Source of the DNA: an actinobacterium acAMD-2
Lineage (GTDB): Bacteria; Actinomycetota; Actinomycetes; UBA12327
Direction: 5' to 3'
Length of the DNA: 37,342 nucleotides
Assembly (NCBI GenBank): GCA_000754455.1
Contig: JNSE01000029.1
Coordinates: forward strand, 1-37,342
Positions 1-9,821 of the stretch are shown here, piece after piece. A program made the translations under genes and the position numbers. The first letter of the stretch is position 1. Each line of letters opens with the position of its first letter. The notes beneath the pieces were generated by a model. That model had not been told where the DNA came from. It saw only the letters and a list, made by a program, of their open reading frames with translations, and did no database searches.

Positions 1-2
1 GA

Positions 3-512
3 ATTGTTCGCTCTTTCCAAAATGCGCTGCTGTTTCCCACGTTGACCGTCTATCAGGCTGTTGAGTTAAGCCATGGTCGAGGTCGCTCGGCGGGGTTGAC
101 CGTTCCAGAGCTGTTAGAACTTGCTGGCTTGAGCGAGTTTGCGGATACCTTGATTTCTGATCTACCCACCGGTGTGCGTCGGGTAACGGAACTGACGTGC
201 GACATCACCTTGACGCCTGAGCTGATCTTGCTCGACGAGCCCTCGGCTGGAATCGCTCACTCGGAGATTCCCGCCTTGGCCAAGTGGATTCGCGCTCTTC
301 GTGAGGATCTGCATATGACGGTCTTGGTCGTTGACCACGATATGAATCTCTTGCGTTCGGTGTGTGATGAGTTTGTCGCCATGGATCTGGGACAAGTTAT
401 TGCGCGCGGCACTGCGGACGAAGTGGCTGCCAATCCGAAGGTGATCGAGGCCTTCCTCGGCACCAGTGTGGCTGCGGTGGAACGGTCGGCTGTCGCAACT
501 GTTGCTGAGTAG
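3..512 (+). CDS. Branched-chain amino acid type ABC transporter ATP-binding protein (LivG-like), 5'-truncated by the window edge
   Basis: Frame is open from the window start (IVRSFQNALLFPTLTVYQ...). Walker B LILLDEPSAG, H-loop VVDHDMNLL and LivG-like C-terminus are present. Confidence 0.8.
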   Translation: MVRSFQNALLFPTLTVYQAVELSHGRGRSAGLTVPELLELAGLSEFADTLISDLPTGVRRVTELTCDITLTPELILLDEPSAGIAHSEIPALAKWIRALREDLHMTVLVVDHDMNLLRSVCDEFVAMDLGQVIARGTADEVAANPKVIEAFLGTSVAAVERSAVATVAE

Positions 513-641
513 AACGGGCCCCGCTGGCTGGGCGCTTAAAAATCGCCTCGGCGAGCCACGGGTCGGCCTTTCGCGGTAGCCTGAAGCCACTAGATCTGCT
601 TCCTCACGAGCAAGGGGGGATGGGGCTTAGGCCTTTTTCCT

Positions 642-2609
642 ATGGATATCAAGCGCATTCTTCGTGGTCCGATTGTCTGGATTGGCGTGGCCATCTTGGT
701 GGCCTTGCTGGCCGGTCAATTTATTTCCTCTGCCTCGGCACCTAAGAAGGTGGACACATCCGCGATCATCGCCTCGATCACCAAGGGCGATGCCAAGTCG
801 GCCACGATTGTTGATCGTGAGCAGCGTATTGAGATCGTGCTTAAAAATGGAGACAAGAAGCAATCTCAGTACGTGACAGGTCAGGGTGTGGAGTTGCAGC
901 AGCTCCTACAGACCAAGGTTGATGGTGGGCAACTCAGTGGCGGCTACAACATCAAGGTGCCTAAAGACAATGTCTTAATTTCTCTCCTTGCCACGTTGCT
1001 CCCCATAGCGATCATCGTTTTCTTGCTGTTCTTCTTCATGAACCAAGTGCAAGGTGGCGGATCCAAGGTCATGAACTTTGGTAAGTCCAAGGCCAAGATG
1101 ATGTCTAAGGACACCCCGCAGACCACGTTTGCTGATGTGGCTGGTGCGGACGAAGCCATTGAGGAACTAGAAGAGATCCGAGACTTTCTTACCGACCCTG
1201 CTCGTTACCAAGCCGTAGGCGCCAAGATCCCCAAGGGAGTATTGCTTTACGGCCCGCCCGGAACTGGAAAGACGCTGCTCGCCCGCGCTGTTGCTGGTGA
1301 AGCCGGCGTACCGTTCTATACGATTTCTGGTTCGGACTTTGTCGAAATGTTTGTCGGTGTTGGAGCATCACGAGTGCGCGACCTCTTCGAACAAGCAAAA
1401 GAAAACGCTCCCGCCATCATTTTCATTGATGAAATTGATGCGGTCGGTCGGCACCGTGGCGCAGGTCTGGGTGGTGGCCATGACGAGCGCGAGCAGACCC
1501 TGAACCAAATGTTGGTTGAGATGGACGGATTTGATGACAAGGGCACGGTCATTTTGATCGCGGCTACGAACCGACCTGACATCTTGGACCCAGCGTTGCT
1601 ACGTCCAGGCCGCTTTGACCGACAGATTGCCGTTGATCGCCCTGACCTGCAGGGACGCGCCGACATTTTGACGGTGCATGCCAAGGGCAAGCCCATTGAG
1701 CCCGAGGTGGACATGCTCGGTGTGGCTCGCCGAACCCCAGGCTTTACCGGTGCCGACCTAGCTAACGTCCTGAACGAGGCGGCCTTGTTGACGGCACGCC
1801 ATCACCTGACCATGGTGAATAAGGAATCCATGGATGAGGCCATCGACCGTGTTATTGCCGGTCCGCAAAAGCATTCCCGCGTGATGAGCGATCACGAGAA
1901 GTCGATCACTGCGTATCACGAAGGTGGCCACGCTCTGGTCGCCGCGGCATTGCAGAACACCGACCCAGTGCACAAGGTGACCATCTTGCCGCGCGGTCGT
2001 GCCTTGGGTTACACGATGGTGTTGCCCGACCAAGAAAAGTATTCAACAACGCGCAACGAAATGTTGGATCAGTTGGCGTACATGCTCGGTGGCCGGGCTG
2101 CCGAGGAATTGGTTTTCCACGACCCCACTACTGGGGCGTCAAATGACATTGAGAAAGCTACCTCTGTTGCTCGCGCCATGGTGACGCAATACGGCATGAC
2201 TGAGCGTCTGGGCGCCATTAAGTTTGGCCAGGAATCCGGTGAGGTGTTCTTGGGCCGCGACATGGGGCACCAACGGGACTATTCAGAGGCTGTAGCCGGC
2301 GTTATTGACGAAGAGGTGCGGCACTTGATCAATCAAGCCCACACGGAAGCCTACGAAATCCTGGTTGATAACCGCGACGTCCTCGATCGCCTGGTCCTTG
2401 AGCTGTTGGAAAAAGAAACGTTGGACAAGGAGCAAGTCGCGGAAATCTTTACCGATATCCGGAAGCGATCTGAGCGACCGAAGTGGACTGGATCCACTGA
2501 GCGCATCCCGGCAGCTGGGCCAATCTCCGTTCCCGCGAAGGTGAATGGCTCGGGATCTGTGCAGGTGGCTCACAACGATGTCACCTCTCACGACAAGCCC
2601 ACGGACTAA
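642..2609 (+). CDS. ftsH: ATP-dependent zinc metalloprotease FtsH
   Basis: Walker [12 protein letters not shown] region [19 protein letters not shown], zinc motif HEGGH, N-terminal TM segments. Confidence 0.97.
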   Translation: MDIKRILRGPIVWIGVAILVALLAGQFISSASAPKKVDTSAIIASITKGDAKSATIVDREQRIEIVLKNGDKKQSQYVTGQGVELQQLLQTKVDGGQLSGGYNIKVPKDNVLISLLATLLPIAIIVFLLFFFMNQVQGGGSKVMNFGKSKAKMMSKDTPQTTFADVAGADEAIEELEEIRDFLTDPARYQAVGAKIPKGVLLYGPPGTGKTLLARAVAGEAGVPFYTISGSDFVEMFVGVGASRVRDLFEQAKENAPAIIFIDEIDAVGRHRGAGLGGGHDEREQTLNQMLVEMDGFDDKGTVILIAATNRPDILDPALLRPGRFDRQIAVDRPDLQGRADILTVHAKGKPIEPEVDMLGVARRTPGFTGADLANVLNEAALLTARHHLTMVNKESMDEAIDRVIAGPQKHSRVMSDHEKSITAYHEGGHALVAAALQNTDPVHKVTILPRGRALGYTMVLPDQEKYSTTRNEMLDQLAYMLGGRAAEELVFHDPTTGASNDIEKATSVARAMVTQYGMTERLGAIKFGQESGEVFLGRDMGHQRDYSEAVAGVIDEEVRHLINQAHTEAYEILVDNRDVLDRLVLELLEKETLDKEQVAEIFTDIRKRSERPKWTGSTERIPAAGPISVPAKVNGSGSVQVAHNDVTSHDKPTD

Positions 2610-2614
2610 TCCTC

Positions 2615-3256
2615 ATGACTGATCGTCTCGTGGAGCAAGCCGCTTCCATTGATCCGGTAACCGACCTGGTCAGTGATTTTCGAGATGTTCCGGCTTTTGA
2701 TCAAGAGCGTGCCGAGAAGGCAGTTCGTGAATTGCTTCTCGCTGTGGGTGAGGACCCAGATCGTGATGGGTTGTTGGACACGCCGGCCCGCGTTGCTCGC
2801 GCCTACCAGGAACTTTTCGCCGGTATGCACCAAAAGCCGGAGGATGTTTTAGCAACTACCTTTGACCTGGGTCACCATGAATTAGTCATCGTGAAAGATA
2901 TTGAGTTGTATTCGACATGTGAGCACCACTTAGTGCCGTTTTTCGGCCGTGCGCATGTGGGCTACCTGCCTAATGCTGAGGGTCGCATCACGGGCTTGTC
3001 GAAACTGGCTCGATTGGTGGATGTATTCGCTAAGCGCCCCCAAGTTCAAGAACGGCTCACGTCTCAAGTTGCTGATTCGTTGATGCGGGTTCTCGCGCCA
3101 GAGGGCGTGATCGTTGTTGTCGAGTGTGAGCACCTGTGCATGTCTATGCGGGGCATTCGCAAGCCAGGAGCTACGACGATCACGAGTGCTGTTCGTGGTG
3201 TCTTCGCCGACCCTGCGCTTCGTTCCGAGGCCATGACCTTGATCCGTGGTCACTGA
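2615..3256 (+). CDS. folE: GTP cyclohydrolase I FolE
   Basis: Motifs [18 protein letters not shown] and [19 protein letters not shown]. Confidence 0.97.
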   Translation: MTDRLVEQAASIDPVTDLVSDFRDVPAFDQERAEKAVRELLLAVGEDPDRDGLLDTPARVARAYQELFAGMHQKPEDVLATTFDLGHHELVIVKDIELYSTCEHHLVPFFGRAHVGYLPNAEGRITGLSKLARLVDVFAKRPQVQERLTSQVADSLMRVLAPEGVIVVVECEHLCMSMRGIRKPGATTITSAVRGVFADPALRSEAMTLIRGH

Positions 3257-4133
3257 TTCAGCTGTTGTTGTGAGGCATCCCAAAGGTTTACCTGCTGAGT
3301 TGAGCCAACTCCCGCGCACGTTGGTGGTGGGTGTGCTGAATGTGACACCGGATTCATTCAGCGATGGCGGCCACTATCTCGATCCGCAGCAAGCTATCGA
3401 GCATGGCCTTGAGTTGGTATCGCAGGGCGCTGACATCGTTGATGTGGGCGGCGAGTCCACCCGCCCAGGTGCCACTGCGATCGATAGCGAAACTGAATTG
3501 TCACGAGTGATCGAGGTTGTCATGGGTTTAGCCAGTGAAGGCATCCCGGTCAGCATCGATACTCGCCGATCGCAGGTGGCTGAACGTGCCCTAGAAGCCG
3601 GCGCTGTCTTGGTGAACGATGTCAGCGGTGGTCGTGGTGATGGGGCGATGTGGCCATTGATGGCCTCGGTCCACGTGCCCTATGTCCTGATGCATAACCG
3701 AGGCGAAGGTGCGAGCCAGGACAGTCTCGCCAACTATGGGGATGTGCTTGCTGAAGTTAAGCGGGAACTCTTTGAGCAGGTTGAGGCAGCTATTGCAGCC
3801 GGAGTAGATGAATCACGCATAGTTTTGGACCCAGGGATCGGTTTTGCAAAAAGAGCTGAACACAATTGGCCGCTTGTTCATCAAAGTGCCCTGGACGACA
3901 TGGCGTTGTGGGGATTTCCGGTTTTGCTGGGTGCCTCTCGCAAACGTTTTCTCGGCGTGCACGAGACAGGTGAGCCGCGAATCGATGATTCCATGGACAC
4001 TCGTGACGCGTTGACTGTCGAACTGACTCAACGAGCAGTGTCGTCAGGCCTTTGGGCTGTAAGAGTGCATCGCGTAGAGGCGAATGTGGCGGTGGTCAAC
4101 TCGTCTAGAGTGAGGTCAGAGGAGGCGCCATGA
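3246..4133 (+). CDS. folP: Dihydropteroate synthase FolP
   Basis: [32 protein letters not shown] and GASRKRF motifs; start overlaps the folE stop. Confidence 0.96.
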   Translation: MVTDSAVVVRHPKGLPAELSQLPRTLVVGVLNVTPDSFSDGGHYLDPQQAIEHGLELVSQGADIVDVGGESTRPGATAIDSETELSRVIEVVMGLASEGIPVSIDTRRSQVAERALEAGAVLVNDVSGGRGDGAMWPLMASVHVPYVLMHNRGEGASQDSLANYGDVLAEVKRELFEQVEAAIAAGVDESRIVLDPGIGFAKRAEHNWPLVHQSALDDMALWGFPVLLGASRKRFLGVHETGEPRIDDSMDTRDALTVELTQRAVSSGLWAVRVHRVEANVAVVNSSRVRSEEAP

Positions 4134-4492
4134 CGGACATCATTGCTTTAACCGGTCTGCGGGCCTTCGGATATCACGGTGTCCTAGCCGAAGAGAAAGC
4201 AACAGGTCAGGAATTCGTTGTTGATCTGGCCTTGCATGTTGATACTGCTCGCGCTGCACGTACCGACGACCTAGCGGACACCGTTGATTATGGAGCACTG
4301 GCCCATGCCGTTGTCGCTGTCATTGAGGGTGAGCCGGTGGAGCTGATTGAGACGTTGGCGCAACGTATTGCTGATGTGGTGTTGATCGACACACGCGTTT
4401 CTACGGTCAACGTGGTGTTGCATAAACCCACGGCACCTATTCCGTTTGCTTTTTCCGATGTGCGCGTGGAGATTGAACGCTCGCAGCCATGA
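4130..4492 (+). CDS. folB: Dihydroneopterin aldolase FolB
   Basis: GLRAFGYHGVLAEEKATGQEFVVDL motif; ATGA overlap with folP. Confidence 0.95.
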   Translation: MTDIIALTGLRAFGYHGVLAEEKATGQEFVVDLALHVDTARAARTDDLADTVDYGALAHAVVAVIEGEPVELIETLAQRIADVVLIDTRVSTVNVVLHKPTAPIPFAFSDVRVEIERSQP

Positions 4493-4998
4493 CACATCAC
4501 GTGGTGTTAAGTCTGGGTGCCAACCTCGGCGATCCGTTGGGCGCTTTGACGTCAGCGTTGGAGGCACTGGCGCAGACGGAGGGCGTGGAGGTGCTGGCAA
4601 CATCAAGTTTCTACGGCACAGCACCCATCGGTGGCCCAGATCAACCTGACTACATCAACGCCGTTGCTGTGCTGGAGACCACGTTGGCACCGATGGCGAT
4701 CCTTGACCTTGCTCACCGGATAGAAGCCGACCATGACCGAGTCCGGCAGGAGAGATGGGGGCCGCGCACCCTAGATATCGATTTGGTGGTTTACGACGAT
4801 GTGGTCAGTGAAGATCCCACGTTGACGATTCCCCACCCGCGGGCGCATCAACGCGCGTTCGTCCTGGTTCCATGGCACGAACTTGAACCCGACGCGGTGC
4901 TCGCGACTTTTGGCCCAATCGCTGATTTGATAGAGCATGTGAAGGATCAAGAAATTGCGGTTGTGGCAACGCCACATCACCCAGGCTCTACTCAATGA
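4489..4998 (+). CDS. folK: 2-amino-4-hydroxy-6-hydroxymethyldihydropteridine diphosphokinase FolK
   Basis: LSLGANLGDP, RWGPRTLDIDLVVYDD and IPHPRAHQRAFVLVP motifs; overlaps folB. Confidence 0.96.
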   Translation: MTHHVVLSLGANLGDPLGALTSALEALAQTEGVEVLATSSFYGTAPIGGPDQPDYINAVAVLETTLAPMAILDLAHRIEADHDRVRQERWGPRTLDIDLVVYDDVVSEDPTLTIPHPRAHQRAFVLVPWHELEPDAVLATFGPIADLIEHVKDQEIAVVATPHHPGSTQ

Positions 4999-5471
4999 AG
5001 CTCACCACCTGGCGTGACCTCTTAGGACCATTTTTGGTTTCCAGTGCTGTGAGCCTTGCGGTGTTTCGCGTTATTGGTGCACTGACGAGCACGGTTCCCA
5101 ATGTCCCCATCGCCGCTGTGTTCACAATGCTGGGTGTCAGCGTGGCATTCGGCATATTGACGTTAGTAGTTAGACCGCGGTTGAAACTCAGCCCCGGTCG
5201 TGAACCTCTTGACTCCCTGACAGCCGGCCGAGTAGTGGCCTTGGCATTTGCGAGCTCTCGCGCAGGTGTGGTGATCGGTGGAATTTTCGTTGGTTGGTTG
5301 GCAGCTGGATGGTTTGCCGACGCCTTGAACACACCGTTTGCTAAAACCCGTGCCTTGCACGCCGTTCTTTGCATTGTGCTCTCAGCAGCATTGGTCGCCA
5401 TTGGAGTGATTCTCGAGAGAGCGTGTGTTGTGCGGGTCCCGCGCGACGACAATGACCAACCCAAGGCATAA
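4995..5471 (+). CDS. DUF3180-family membrane protein
   Basis: Four hydrophobic segments, directly downstream of folK as is usual for the actinobacterial DUF3180 family. Confidence 0.75.
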   Translation: MKLTTWRDLLGPFLVSSAVSLAVFRVIGALTSTVPNVPIAAVFTMLGVSVAFGILTLVVRPRLKLSPGREPLDSLTAGRVVALAFASSRAGVVIGGIFVGWLAAGWFADALNTPFAKTRALHAVLCIVLSAALVAIGVILERACVVRVPRDDNDQPKA

Positions 5472-5480
5472 GGTTTAAGC

Positions 5481-5771
5481 GTGACTGACAACCAAGCCCT
5501 TGAAGACCTGCCCTACATTGAACTTCGCGACAAGGCTTTTGACCTTGCTCGCGAGCGTCACGACCTCAAGTTCTTCCTTGAGTTGATGAATCACACCCCA
5601 GCCGCCGCTGCGATGGCAACTGAGGGCGGATCACTGGGTGAAATCAGCGGATCAATCGTGGAATCCATTGAGGCTGCTCGCGAAGCCTTCAGCGCAGATT
5701 CGGTGGGAGAGCTGGAGCCGTTGTTTGTGGCTCGATTTGCCACCTACATTCGAGAGCACACGTCTAAATAA
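5481..5771 (+). CDS. Conserved hypothetical protein (96 aa)
   Basis: Collinear with the upstream operon, starts 10 nt after the DUF3180 gene; soluble, acidic. Confidence 0.7.
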   Translation: MTDNQALEDLPYIELRDKAFDLARERHDLKFFLELMNHTPAAAAMATEGGSLGEISGSIVESIEAAREAFSADSVGELEPLFVARFATYIREHTSK

Positions 5772-5826
5772 CTGCGTCGACAATCTTCGCCGGATTCAGG
5801 CGTTGCAGTCGTTGTTCGCCCGGCAC

Positions 5827-6966
5827 CTACTTGTCGATGTCCCCGATGACGTAGACCATCGATTGCAAGAGTGGAACGAGGTCATCAATCGTGCAACCGG
5901 GAATGACCTGCGACAAAGCTTGTGCGTTGTTAAATGAAGCGGTCCGCATCTTTAAGCGCCATGGCATGGCCTTTCCTCGTGAGACGAGGTAATAGCCGCT
6001 AGTGCCCAGCGGCCCTTCGGTACTGACATACGTTGACCCCTCAGGTGCGCGCAACACCTTAGGAAGTTTGACGTTGACAGGTGCTCCGTTGAGTTCGTCA
6101 AGGTGCGGTAAGCAGGCATCAATCAGCGCAATGCTGAGCGTGAGGTGCTCAAACAAGCATTCATACCGTGCAAGGGCGTCACCGTCTGAACGTAAAACCG
6201 GTGTGAGGACTGACGAGAGTTCGCTATAGGCCAGGTAGGGGCTGCTACGACGTAAGTCAAGATCAACCCCAGTGGCGTGCGCAGCCACTCCGCTGACGCC
6301 AAAGTCAGCAACCGTGGATGCTGAGAGCACCCCCAGTCCCGTGAGTTGCGGTCCTAGGCGATCGAAAAGAACAGACTGCAAGTGCGGCAAAGTCTGACCC
6401 GCGAGATCAATCGCTTGCTTAACGTTTGTCGCCCAGGCCGGATCAACATCGGCCTTGAGACCTCCCACTTGATTCGCCATGAAGTGCAAACGCCCCCCGG
6501 TGGCCTGCTCCATGACCGCTTGAATGCCATCGCGGGCCTGCGAGGCAGGAGACGCACTCGCGAGATGAGGGTCTGGATACGCGACGGGGATGACGAAAGC
6601 GAGGTGGCTGAGCATTCGGTTGAGTTCATACATCGTGGTGCGCAACCACGTCGCCCGTTCGGGAACGCTCATGCCGATCAGTTGCTCAACAGCCAGAGCT
6701 ACTCCCACTTCACTAGCGAAGGCTCCGTGCCAGTCGTGGCGATTGGCTAGGCCGAGAATCTGTCGGTAATCGCGGGCTTCAAAGAGCTTTTCGGCGCCGC
6801 GATGCACATGGCCAATCAACGGCTGTGCGGATGCAATGCGATCACCGTCGAGACTGACTCGTAGGCGAATGAGTCCATGCGAGCTGGGGTGATGGGGACC
6901 TAATCGAAGTGCCAGATCTATGGCACCTGTTGGCGCAGTCGCTACATCGCCCACCGCAATGATCAT
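5827..6966 (-). CDS. NADH-quinone oxidoreductase subunit D-like protein (divergent NuoD paralogue)
   Basis: LGPHHPSSHGLIRL, HVHRGAEKL and terminal VIGDIDK match the NuoD/49-kDa family. Start ATG at 6966 lies 4 nt after the stop of the upstream gene (the ORF track start at 7119 is probably too far upstream). Confidence 0.85.
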   Translation of the reverse strand: MIIAVGDVATAPTGAIDLALRLGPHHPSSHGLIRLRVSLDGDRIASAQPLIGHVHRGAEKLFEARDYRQILGLANRHDWHGAFASEVGVALAVEQLIGMSVPERATWLRTTMYELNRMLSHLAFVIPVAYPDPHLASASPASQARDGIQAVMEQATGGRLHFMANQVGGLKADVDPAWATNVKQAIDLAGQTLPHLQSVLFDRLGPQLTGLGVLSASTVADFGVSGVAAHATGVDLDLRRSSPYLAYSELSSVLTPVLRSDGDALARYECLFEHLTLSIALIDACLPHLDELNGAPVNVKLPKVLRAPEGSTYVSTEGPLGTSGYYLVSRGKAMPWRLKMRTASFNNAQALSQVIPGCTIDDLVPLLQSMVYVIGDIDK

Positions 6967-6970
6967 GGAG

Positions 6971-7975
6971 TTATCGTCCCATCCCAATGTGGTGAATGAG
7001 CCAGGTGAACGCGCCAAAGCCTTGGGTGTCTCGGGCCAGCTCTCGCTGGCTGTGTTGGGCGATGGCGACGAGCGCTTCGTGGGGTGATTGCGGTGTAGCC
7101 GACCGACCGAGGACGCCAAGTGCGTCTCGTTGACTCACCAGGACGGTGGTCACCGGAAGCGGGGCGCAGGCTTGTTCAGCGGCAACCGCACACGCATCAA
7201 GCGCGACGTGCGCGGTGATGTTCATTGAGCCATCCGGGACGGGTTGGCATGGGTATCCATGACGAAATCCAGTCAGTGTTCCCGGGGCGAAGGCGCCAAG
7301 AGATCGTTGCTCACGGGTGTGTGCGTAATCAATGGCGATAGCGATTCCAGTGGACACGCTTGACGCGATAACCGCCCAGACCTGATCGCGAGCAGCACCG
7401 ATTTCGACACGGCCACCCACCGATTGGTGTGGCCACCACCGGCTCACCCACTCACCATCGTTCGCGCTGATGGGTGCGCCAAGCTCCTCGTCACCAGTGG
7501 CTGGATTAACCATGACTTGGCGCAGAGTGAAGGACTCGTCGTATTGAGCAAGAGTGAGTGGAACATCGTCAAGAACTTCATGAGCAAAAATCAATCCACG
7601 AATGGACTCCGGCAGATGAGTGTCTACCGGCCCATGTATCCACTCAATGGTTGACGCGAGATGGGATGGGCGAGGGCGCAGTTCGATCACCCTGGCGCGA
7701 AAGGTGACAGTTGGATGCTGCTGTCCTGCGAGTGCGAGGACTTGAGCCATCAACGTGCCGTCGCCACCTCCGACCTCCCACACGTCTATGACGCCGAAAT
7801 ATCCGCCATCGTGTAGGTGCTCAACAACGTGGGTGAGGTGGTGAACCAATCCCTCGGCTACAGCCGTTGAGTGGCTAGGGGCGGTAGCGAAGTGATCAGC
7901 CGGCCATTCGCCCGAGTAGAACGTGTTAGCGGATCGTGTCCAGGCCTCTACCCACGGTTCCATGGGGCTATCCAA
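6971..7975 (-). CDS. Class I SAM-dependent methyltransferase, MidA/NDUFAF7 (DUF185) family
   Basis: SAM motif DVWEVGGGDGTLM and MidA-type FAHEVLDDVPL motif. Confidence 0.8.
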   Translation of the reverse strand: MDSPMEPWVEAWTRSANTFYSGEWPADHFATAPSHSTAVAEGLVHHLTHVVEHLHDGGYFGVIDVWEVGGGDGTLMAQVLALAGQQHPTVTFRARVIELRPRPSHLASTIEWIHGPVDTHLPESIRGLIFAHEVLDDVPLTLAQYDESFTLRQVMVNPATGDEELGAPISANDGEWVSRWWPHQSVGGRVEIGAARDQVWAVIASSVSTGIAIAIDYAHTREQRSLGAFAPGTLTGFRHGYPCQPVPDGSMNITAHVALDACAVAAEQACAPLPVTTVLVSQRDALGVLGRSATPQSPHEALVAIAQHSQRELARDTQGFGAFTWLIHHIGMGR

Positions 7976-8031
7976 CCGCTACCCTTGAGATGATCGTCTG
8001 GTACCCGTCGCGGACTGGAACGGAGGCACTC

Positions 8032-8937
8032 ATGGACAACTCGCCCACACGGCCAGCTCGCTTGCGAGTGGGTCTGATTGGTGCGGGTCGGGCCGGCTCT
8101 GTTGTCACCGCTGCACTTGCGCGTGCGGGTCACCAGATTGTTGCCGTTTCTGCTGTTTCGGACAAGTCAAAGGCGCGTGCGGCACAGTTACTCCCGCAGG
8201 CGGTGGTGTGCGATCCGCTGGCTGTGTGCGAACAGGCCGAGCTCGTGGTCTTGGCCGTTCCCGATGACGCTCTTGCTGATCTTGTCTCTGGATTGGTTCG
8301 AGCCGGTGCAATCTCAGCGGGAAAGATTGTTGTTCACCTGAGCGGTCGCTTTGGCAGTGAAGTCCTTGCTCCGGCTCACGAGGTGGGTGCGCTCTGTGTC
8401 GCTTTACATCCAGCGATGACGCTGACGGGTGAGGCCTACGAGGTTGATCGGCTTGATGGGTGCCCATTCGGTATCAGCGCTTCTGAGGAATCACGACCGG
8501 TTGCCGAAGCACTGGTGGTGGAAATGGGCGGTGAACCGCAATGGATTGAACCCAACGCACGCGTGGTGTATCACGCTGCGTTATCCCACGCGTCTAATCA
8601 CCTCGTCACCCTTATCGCGCAGTCGCAGGACATGCTTGCCGAAGCCGGAATCGAAAACCCCGGACAGTTCCTTGGCCCACTCACCTCAGCCTCGCTCGAC
8701 AATGCGCTGCGATGGGGCGATGGGGCTCTAACTGGTCCGGTATCTCGTGGTGACGCCGCCACAGTGGCCTCGCACGTAAGTGGATTAGCTGAGGCTGCGC
8801 AGTCGGCGACACAACGAAGTGGTGTGGAGACCTACGTTGCCCTGGCTAAGGCCACGGCGATTCGAGCGGCTAGCAGTCAGCGCATTACCGCCGGTCAGGC
8901 CGACGCAGTTCTTGATGCTTTGGCATCAGATGACTAG
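8032..8937 (+). CDS. Rossmann-like / DUF2520 domain protein
   Basis: RVGLIGAGRAGSVVTAAL Rossmann motif and HPAMTLTG; 6PGDH-like C-terminal half. ATG at 8032 is preceded by GGAGG. Confidence 0.85.
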   Translation: MDNSPTRPARLRVGLIGAGRAGSVVTAALARAGHQIVAVSAVSDKSKARAAQLLPQAVVCDPLAVCEQAELVVLAVPDDALADLVSGLVRAGAISAGKIVVHLSGRFGSEVLAPAHEVGALCVALHPAMTLTGEAYEVDRLDGCPFGISASEESRPVAEALVVEMGGEPQWIEPNARVVYHAALSHASNHLVTLIAQSQDMLAEAGIENPGQFLGPLTSASLDNALRWGDGALTGPVSRGDAATVASHVSGLAEAAQSATQRSGVETYVALAKATAIRAASSQRITAGQADAVLDALASDD

Positions 8938-9796
8938 TCAGGAAGCGCCGATAGTGGCGCGAACAGTGGCGGAACTCAAAACCCAACTTGCCGATTTGCG
9001 AATTGAGCGCCCCAGTGCACCTGTGGTGTTCGTGCCAACCATGGGTGCGCTTCACGATGGGCATCGAGCGCTGATGACTCAAGCAAGTCACTACAACGGA
9101 ATATCAGTGGCTTCAATTTTTGTGAATCCCACGCAGTTTGGTCCCGACGAGGACCTGGCAAAGTATCCGCGCACCTGGGAAGCGGATTTACAACTATGCG
9201 CCGACGAGGGAATTGATGTTGTCTTCGCTCCCACTGTTGACCAGATGTACGGCGACCGTACTGAGAGCACGCTGTCGGCTGGACCTTTAGGTACGCGGCT
9301 AGAAGGAGCCCAGCGACCGGGTCACTTTGATGGTGTTGTCACCGTTGTTGCGAAGTTGTTTGACATGGTTCACCCGAATCGGGCCATTTTTGGTCAAAAG
9401 GATGCGCAGCAAGTGGCGGTCATCAGGGCGATGGTGCGCGATTTGGAATTACCTGTCGAGATTGAAGCATTCCCAACGGTGCGAGACAGTGATGGCTTGG
9501 CGATGTCATCTCGCAATGTCTATCTTTCAGACACTGAGCGCGAACAGGCGCTAGCTATTCCCCGCGCACTTGTCGCTGCATACCAAGCTGGCTCCGAGGG
9601 TGCACAAGCTGTACTAAAAGCTGCGACTAATGAACTAGCTGGTGAGCCTGAGGTGCACGTGCGGTATGTCGAGTTGGTGCATCCAGACACCCTTGAGGCG
9701 GTCTCTCCAACTTTTCATGGCCATGCGCTGTTGTTGATTGCAGCCATGGTGGGAACAACGCGCTTGATCGACAACTCAATGGTGACGGTGGGCTGA
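8930..9796 (+). CDS. panC: Pantothenate synthetase PanC
   Basis: PTMGALHDGH, SIFVNPTQF, RPGHFDGVVTVV, FGQKDAQQ and SSRNVYL motifs; start overlaps the DUF2520 stop. Confidence 0.96.
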   Translation: MTSQEAPIVARTVAELKTQLADLRIERPSAPVVFVPTMGALHDGHRALMTQASHYNGISVASIFVNPTQFGPDEDLAKYPRTWEADLQLCADEGIDVVFAPTVDQMYGDRTESTLSAGPLGTRLEGAQRPGHFDGVVTVVAKLFDMVHPNRAIFGQKDAQQVAVIRAMVRDLELPVEIEAFPTVRDSDGLAMSSRNVYLSDTEREQALAIPRALVAAYQAGSEGAQAVLKAATNELAGEPEVHVRYVELVHPDTLEAVSPTFHGHALLLIAAMVGTTRLIDNSMVTVG

Positions 9797-9821
9797 CTAT
9801 GTCAATCACTACGGTGACCTC

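Noticed and set aside
42-512. Missing canonical LSGGQ in the first ABC ATPase (DLPTGVRRVTELT) as a degenerate gene
   Set aside because: LivG-type actinobacterial ATPases often have a diverged signature like this, and the rest (Walker B, H-loop) is intact, so I did not treat it as decay.
6971-7119. N-terminal extension of the NuoD-like ORF into the methyltransferase gene
   Set aside because: The NuoD homology begins only after ATG 6966; the upstream 51 residues are low-information sequence overlapping the MidA-like C-terminus.
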